DNA of 7,904 nt, taken from assembly GCA_947304475.1 (NCBI GenBank), contig CAMZBE010000053.1, positions 1 to 7,904 on the forward strand, written 5' to 3'. Both the position numbers and the translations under genes were made by a program. Shown here one piece after another: positions 4,255 to 7,904 of this stretch. The DNA is from an uncultured Clostridia bacterium. Lineage in GTDB: Bacteria > Bacillota > Clostridia > Oscillospirales > CAG-272. Every line of letters begins with the position of its first letter. The first letter of the stretch is position 1. The notes beneath the pieces were generated by a model, which did not search any database, was not told the DNA's origin, and worked only from the letters and a program-made list of their open reading frames with translations.

Positions 4255-5538
4255 ATGAGCAAATACAGATTTGAAACCCTGCAGATCCACGTCGGGCAGG
4301 AACAGCCCGATCCCGCGACCGACGCCCGCGCCGTGCCGATCTACCAGACCACGTCCTACGTCTTCCGCAACAGTCAACACGCCGCCGACCGCTTCGGTCT
4401 TGCCGACGCGGGCAACATCTACGGACGGTTGACCAACTCGACGCAGGACGTGCTCGAAAAGCGCGTCGCGGCGCTCGAAGGCGGCAGCGCGGCGTTGGCT
4501 CTGGCGTCCGGCGCGGCGGCGATCACCTACACGATCGAGGCGCTGGCGGCGAACGGCGGGCATATCGTGGCCCAGAAAACCATTTACGGCGGAAGCTTCA
4601 ACCTGCTCTCCCACACGCTTCCCCAGTACGGGATCAAAACGACCTTCGTCGACATTCACAACCTTGGCGAGGTCGAGCGGGCGATCACGCCCGACACCCG
4701 GGCGATCTACGCCGAGACGCTCGGCAACCCAAACAGCGACATTCCCGACCTCGACGCGCTCGCTGCGATCGCGCACAAACACGGGATCCCGCTGGTCGTC
4801 GACAACACCTTCGGCACTCCCTACCTGATCCGTCCGATCGAGCACGGAGCCGACGTCGTCGTTCACTCGGCGACCAAGTTCCTCGGCGGACACGGCACCA
4901 CGCTCGGCGGGATCATCGTCGAGAGCGGCAAGTTCGACTGGAAGGCGAGCGGGAAGTACCCGAATATCGCCGCCCCGAACCCGAGTTACCACGGCGTTTC
5001 GTTCTACGACGCCGTCGGCCCCGCGGCGTTCGTGACCTTCATCCGCGCGATCCTGCTCCGCGACACCGGCGCTTCGATCTCGCCCTTCAACGCCTTCCTG
5101 CTCTTGCAGGGCGTCGAAACTCTCTCGCTCCGGCTCGACCGGCACGCCGAGAACACCAAAAAGGTCGTCGAGTTCCTCTCGCGTCATCCGCTGGTCGAAC
5201 GCGTCAATCATCCGTCGCTGCCCGATCACCCCGATCACGCGCTCTATCAAAAGTACTTCCCGAACGGCGGCGCCTCGATTTTCACTTTCGATATCAAGGG
5301 CGGACAAAAGGAAGCGTGGGCGTTCATCGACGCGCTTGAGATCTTCTCGCTGCTCGCGAACGTCGCGGACGTGAAATCGCTGGTCATCCACCCCGCCTCG
5401 ACCACCCACTCGCAACTCTCGGGAGAAGAACTGCTCGACCAGGGCATCAAACCGAACACGATCCGGCTCTCGATCGGGACCGAACACGTGGACGATATCA
5501 TCGCCGATCTCGAAAAGGGATTTGCGGCGATCAACTGA
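4255..5538 (+). CDS. metY: O-acetylhomoserine (thiol)-lyase / O-acetylhomoserine aminocarboxypropyltransferase
   Basis: A 427-aa cytoplasmic PLP enzyme of the Cys/Met metabolism family, expected to form homocysteine from O-acetylhomoserine and sulfide; some members also use O-acetylserine. Full length for MetY and clearly longer than cystathionine synthases or lyases. Visible hallmarks: the N-terminal FETLQIHVGQEQPDPATDAR segment, PIYQTTSYVF, the YGRLTNST PLP/phosphate region, VVDNTFGTPYL, and SATKFLGGHGT with Lys208 (codon 4876) as the expected Schiff-base lysine. The C-terminal SLVIHPASTTHSQLS and IRLSIGTEHVDDI are family-typical. TAAGGAG (4237-4243) precedes ATG 4255. The protein has no cysteine residue. 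It heads an operon with cysK behind a cysteine-codon attenuator and LysR-type operator, which suggests induction under cysteine or sulfur limitation. Confidence 0.93.
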   Translation: MSKYRFETLQIHVGQEQPDPATDARAVPIYQTTSYVFRNSQHAADRFGLADAGNIYGRLTNSTQDVLEKRVAALEGGSAALALASGAAAITYTIEALAANGGHIVAQKTIYGGSFNLLSHTLPQYGIKTTFVDIHNLGEVERAITPDTRAIYAETLGNPNSDIPDLDALAAIAHKHGIPLVVDNTFGTPYLIRPIEHGADVVVHSATKFLGGHGTTLGGIIVESGKFDWKASGKYPNIAAPNPSYHGVSFYDAVGPAAFVTFIRAILLRDTGASISPFNAFLLLQGVETLSLRLDRHAENTKKVVEFLSRHPLVERVNHPSLPDHPDHALYQKYFPNGGASIFTFDIKGGQKEAWAFIDALEIFSLLANVADVKSLVIHPASTTHSQLSGEELLDQGIKPNTIRLSIGTEHVDDIIADLEKGFAAIN

Positions 5539-5581
5539 AACGAAAACGAAAAAACGACAAGACAAGAAAGGAAACAATACC

Positions 5582-6511
5582 ATGTCTATCTACACTTCCG
5601 CCGACCAACTGATCGGAAAAACCCCGCTGCTTGAACTCACCCACATCGAAAAGGAATACGGTCTGAAAGCCAGACTCGTCGCCAAACTCGAGTACTTCAA
5701 CCCCGCCGGATCGGTCAAAGACCGGATCGCGAAAGCCATGATCGACGACGCCGAGGCGTCGGGCAAACTCAAACCGGGCGCCGTCATCATCGAGCCCACG
5801 TCGGGCAACACCGGGATCGGACTTGCGTCGGTCGCGGCGGCGAGAGGCTACCGGCTGATCTTGACCATGCCCGAGACCATGTCGGTCGAGCGCCGTCAAC
5901 TGATCAAGGCGTACGGCGCCGAGATCGTTCTGACCGACGGGACGAAAGGAATGAAGGGCGCGATTGCGAAGGCGAACGAACTCGCCGAAGAGATCCCGAA
6001 CAGTTTCATTCCCGGTCAGTTCGTCAACCCCGCCAACCCGAAGGCGCACCGTGAAACGACCGGCCCCGAGATCTGGGACGATACCGACGGAAAGGTCGAT
6101 ATCTTCGTCGCGGGCGTCGGCACCGGCGGCACCGTGACCGGTGTGGGCGAATTCCTGAAGTCGAAGAACCCCGCCGTCAAGGTGGTCGCGGTCGAACCCG
6201 CCACCTCCGCCGTGCTCTCGACCGGCGTCGCGGGACCGCACAAGATCCAGGGTATCGGCGCGGGCTTCGTACCCGACGTCCTGAACACGGGGATCTACGA
6301 CGAGATCATTCCGGTTCAGAACGAGGACGCCTTCGCCACCGGCAAGAAGATCGGACAGAAGGAAGGCGTGCTGGTCGGGATCTCCTCGGGCGCCGCGGCG
6401 TTTGCGGCGATCGAACTCGCCAAGCGGCCCGAAAACGAGGGCAAGACCATCGTGGTCCTGCTCCCCGATACCGGCGACCGTTACCTCTCCACCCCGCTCT
6501 TCGCAGACTGA
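5582..6511 (+). CDS. cysK: Cysteine synthase A (O-acetylserine sulfhydrylase)
   Basis: A 309-aa cytoplasmic PLP enzyme that makes cysteine from O-acetylserine and sulfide. Motifs are all present: IGKTPLLEL near the N-terminus, NPAGSVKDR with PLP-binding Lys46, EPTSGNTG (71-78) for substrate and PLP binding, PGQFVNPANPKAHR, the glycine loop GVGTGGT (178-184) for the PLP phosphate, KIQGIGAGFVP (221-231), GISSGA (266-271), and the terminal DTGDRYLSTPLF typical of CysK rather than cystathionine beta-synthase. ATG 5582 is preferred over upstream in-frame codons because GAAAGGA (5566-5572) lies 9 nt before it and family homology starts here. It follows metY by 43 nt with no terminator, so the two share a transcript. 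It has no cysteine residue. No residue needed for catalysis appears missing. Confidence 0.94.
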   Translation: MSIYTSADQLIGKTPLLELTHIEKEYGLKARLVAKLEYFNPAGSVKDRIAKAMIDDAEASGKLKPGAVIIEPTSGNTGIGLASVAAARGYRLILTMPETMSVERRQLIKAYGAEIVLTDGTKGMKGAIAKANELAEEIPNSFIPGQFVNPANPKAHRETTGPEIWDDTDGKVDIFVAGVGTGGTVTGVGEFLKSKNPAVKVVAVEPATSAVLSTGVAGPHKIQGIGAGFVPDVLNTGIYDEIIPVQNEDAFATGKKIGQKEGVLVGISSGAAAFAAIELAKRPENEGKTIVVLLPDTGDRYLSTPLFAD

Positions 6512-6521
6512 AAAAAGAGCA

Positions 6522-6550
6522 CCCGGCGCCCGCAAAAAACGGGCGTCGGG
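6522..6550 (+). repeat. Intercistronic hairpin between cysK and the ECF S-component gene
   Basis: CCCGGCGCCCG (6522-6532) pairs with CGGGCGTCGGG (6540-6550), 11 bp with one G-T pair, around a CAAAAAA loop. No T-run follows on the plus strand, so it is a poor rightward terminator. It could protect the metY-cysK message from 3' decay or lower downstream expression. Confidence 0.6.
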
Positions 6551-6573
6551 AAAGTCGTATCAAGGAAAGAACA

Positions 6574-7137
6574 ATGAAAACCACCACAAGCAAGCATTTA
6601 CTGAAAATCACGACGACCGCCGTGATGATCGCCTTTACCTGCGTTCTTACGATGGCTGTCCGGATCCCGTCCCCGACCAAAGGGTACCTGAACCTCGGGG
6701 ATACCGCCGTCCTTCTCTCGGGCTGGCTACTCGGTCCGATTTACGGACCGATCGCGGGGGGCGTCGGCTCGGCGCTCGCCGACCTGTTCGCCGGGTACCC
6801 GGTCTACGTTCCCGGCACGCTGCTGATCAAGGCGGCGATGGCGCTCGCCGTCTCGCTTGTCCCCGCCCGGTTCAAAAAAGACGGGATCAGCCGTCCGCGC
6901 CTCGGATTTATGGTCGCCTCGGTGATCGCCGAAAGCGTGATGGTCGCGGGGTACTACCTCTTTGAAGCCGCGGTCATCGGAGAGGGATTTGCCGCCGCGT
7001 TCACGGGCGTTCCCGGAAACGTCGCGCAGGGGATCGTAGGAGCCGCGGGCGCTTACCTTCTGATTGAACTATTAAGTCGCACCGAGTTTTTCCGGCTCTA
7101 CGGTGCGCGGGGATTTGCAAGGAGAGAAGTGAAATGA
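6574..7137 (+). CDS. ECF transporter S component (substrate-binding membrane subunit)
   Basis: A 187-aa integral membrane protein with about six hydrophobic segments (roughly residues 9-30, 39-72 with a break, 79-98, 110-136, 144-167). The block GYLNLGDTAVLLSGWLLGP, then GGVGSALADLFAGYP and TLLIKAAMA, matches ECF-type S components of the riboflavin-transporter-like family (PF07155). Such subunits bind a vitamin or its precursor and work with a shared energising module (EcfA, EcfA', EcfT) encoded elsewhere. The substrate cannot be read from sequence. AAGGAAAG (6562-6569) precedes ATG 6574. No promoter is evident between it and cysK, so partial co-transcription is likely. Its end overlaps ywlG by ATGA (7134-7137), which indicates tight translational coupling with that protein. 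Confidence 0.85.
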   Translation: MKTTTSKHLLKITTTAVMIAFTCVLTMAVRIPSPTKGYLNLGDTAVLLSGWLLGPIYGPIAGGVGSALADLFAGYPVYVPGTLLIKAAMALAVSLVPARFKKDGISRPRLGFMVASVIAESVMVAGYYLFEAAVIGEGFAAAFTGVPGNVAQGIVGAAGAYLLIELLSRTEFFRLYGARGFARREVK

Positions 7138-7682
7138 AATCGGTTTACGAACAGGCAAAACAGGCGACCGAAGAACTGGTCGCAGCGGCGAAACTCAAGG
7201 CGGGGGATCTCTTCGTCGTGGGGTGCAGTTCCAGCGAAATCACGGGATCGAAGATCGGCACCGACTCCAAACCCGAGACCGCCGACGAGGTCTTCCGCGG
7301 CGTATACGAGGTCTTGAAAGCGAAGGGGATCTATCTCGCGGCGCAGTGCTGCGAGCATTTGAACCGCGCCCTGGTCGTCGAGGGCGATTACGCCGAAAAG
7401 CACGGCATCGAAACCGTCAACGCGGTTCCGCAGCCCAAGGCGGGCGGATCGTTCGGCACCGCGGCGTACAAGGGGTTTGCGCGCCCCGTTCTGGTTGAAA
7501 CGGTGCAGGCGTCGGCGGGGCTGGATATCGGCGGTACCCTGATCGGAATGCACCTGAAGAAGGTCGCCGTTCCGGTGCGGCTTTCGCTCGACCATATCGG
7601 CAACGCGATCCTGCTTGCCGCCCGTACCCGTCCGAAGTTCGTCGGCGGCAGCCGCGCCGTCTACGACGAAAATCTCCTGTAA
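7134..7682 (+). CDS. ywlG: YwlG-like UPF0340 family protein (TIGR01440)
   Basis: A 182-aa soluble protein of the conserved UPF0340/TIGR01440 family, of uncharacterised function and almost exactly the usual length (about 180 aa). Conserved features are the N-terminal helix, VVGCSSSEITGSKIGTDS (residues 28-45), AQCCEHLNRALV (70-81) with a Cys-Cys-Glu-His group, VPQPKAGGS, a DIGGTLIGMHLK segment and a terminal RPKFVGGSRAVYD. The clustered conserved C, E and H residues could bind metal or form an active site, which is my inference. AAGGAGAG (7119-7126) precedes ATG 7134, and the ATGA overlap with the S-component gene argues for a joint role, for example handling the imported compound. A strong hairpin follows the stop. 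Confidence 0.9.
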   Translation: MKSVYEQAKQATEELVAAAKLKAGDLFVVGCSSSEITGSKIGTDSKPETADEVFRGVYEVLKAKGIYLAAQCCEHLNRALVVEGDYAEKHGIETVNAVPQPKAGGSFGTAAYKGFARPVLVETVQASAGLDIGGTLIGMHLKKVAVPVRLSLDHIGNAILLAARTRPKFVGGSRAVYDENLL

Positions 7683-7684
7683 AA

Positions 7685-7733
7685 CCGAAAAAAGAGCCCC
7701 CCGTTCCGCCGTTCGGCGGAGCGGGGGGCTTTC
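7685..7733. terminator. Strong hairpin terminator shared by ywlG and the minus-strand gene
   Basis: A 16-bp stem (7695-7710 with 7715-7730, one G-T pair, GTTC loop) is followed on the plus strand only by TTT, but on the minus strand by six T's from the A-run at 7688-7693. It is therefore a good terminator for the minus-strand gene at 7746 and probably adequate for ywlG. Confidence 0.85.
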
Positions 7734-7745
7734 ACGTTTTCGGGG

Positions 7746-7904
7746 TTATCCGTTTTTGAGGTACGCGGCGAGGCGGTCGGGGAAGTTGACCGTCATCCCG
7801 TCGGCGCCCGCGTCGACCGCGCGGCGCATCAGGTCGTCGTCGGTCACCGCCCACGGGCGGACGTTGAAGCCGCGGGCGTGCCATTCCTCGACGCGCTCGG
7901 GCGT
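7746..7904 (-). CDS. Glycerophosphodiester phosphodiesterase, C-terminal end (5' part outside window)
   Basis: Fifty-two codons run from the right edge to TAA (7748-7746) on the minus strand. The reading contains VEEWHARGFNVRPWAVTDDD, then LMRRAVDAGADGMTVNFPDRL and AAYLKNG. This matches the last strands and helices of the TIM-barrel GDPD family, where a W-x-V-(N/T)-D/N segment is followed by a GADG(I/M) and F/YP motif near the C-terminus. These enzymes cleave glycerophosphodiesters to glycerol-3-phosphate and an alcohol. The catalytic histidines and metal ligands of the N-terminal half are outside the window, so activity cannot be judged. It is convergent with ywlG and unrelated to the sulfur operon. 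Confidence 0.8.
   Translation of the reverse strand, partial: TPERVEEWHARGFNVRPWAVTDDDLMRRAVDAGADGMTVNFPDRLAAYLKNG

Noticed and set aside
4018..5583. 521-codon open frame on the minus strand opposite metY and the leader
   Set aside because: It mirrors the real metY codons in GC-rich DNA, has an Arg/Asp/Val-rich unlikely composition and no recognisable family, and the plus strand encodes a clear enzyme.
5531..6535. 334-codon open frame on the minus strand opposite cysK
   Set aside because: Same shadow effect; cysK motifs on the plus strand are complete.
1..7904. CRISPR array, tRNA, rRNA or insertion sequence
   Set aside because: No regularly spaced repeats, tRNA cloverleaf sequences, rRNA signatures or transposase genes with terminal inverted repeats were seen on either strand.

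Overview
The window looks like chromosome of a fairly high-GC Bacillota (Clostridia-like) bacterium. Every gene has a purine-rich Shine-Dalgarno site at standard spacing, promoters are close to the TTGACA-17-TATAAT consensus, and the families present (Xre regulators, MetY, CysK, an ECF-transporter S component, a YwlG protein) are typical of that group. No taxon can be fixed from the sequence alone. The left edge (1 to about 515) is strikingly AT-rich. It holds the C-terminal part of a retron-type reverse transcriptase and looks like horizontally acquired defence DNA that meets the host chromosome here.

Layout. (1) 1-515: reverse transcriptase tail, then a hairpin terminator. (2) 516-820: terminator, an orphan minus-strand gene tail (569-640) and tandem promoters. 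(3) 821-1607: an Xre/SHOCT-like regulator overlapping a small unknown gene, ended by a second copy of the same 23-nt hairpin. (4) 1665-2738, minus strand: a second Xre regulator, convergent with the first. (5) 3028-3933: a LysR-type regulator with its own strong promoter and a dyad. (6) 3934-4254: a compact control region, described below. (7) 4255-6511: metY and cysK, sulfide-fixing enzymes. (8) 6574-7682: an ECF S component overlapping ywlG by ATGA. (9) 7746-7904, minus strand: C-terminal end of a glycerophosphodiester phosphodiesterase, with a shared strong hairpin between it and ywlG.

The most interesting part is the metY-cysK control region. Two overlapping inverted repeats sit at about -66 and -54 from a near-perfect promoter, where LysR-type regulators usually bind. 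The transcript then begins with an undescribed 38-codon reading frame (4046-4162) that has its own Shine-Dalgarno site and four cysteine codons, two of them adjacent. All four are TGT, whereas all 12 cysteine codons in the host-like complete genes of the window are TGC. After it comes a hairpin plus six T's. An 11-nt segment inside the small frame is perfectly complementary to the 5' arm of that terminator. This is the anatomy of ribosome-mediated transcription attenuation responding to cysteine supply. The two enzymes it would control (427 and 309 aa) contain no cysteine at all, as expected for proteins made during cysteine starvation. The proposed logic is dual control: LysR-type regulation of initiation, plus cysteine-codon attenuation of elongation. 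The mechanism is inferred from sequence and is untested.
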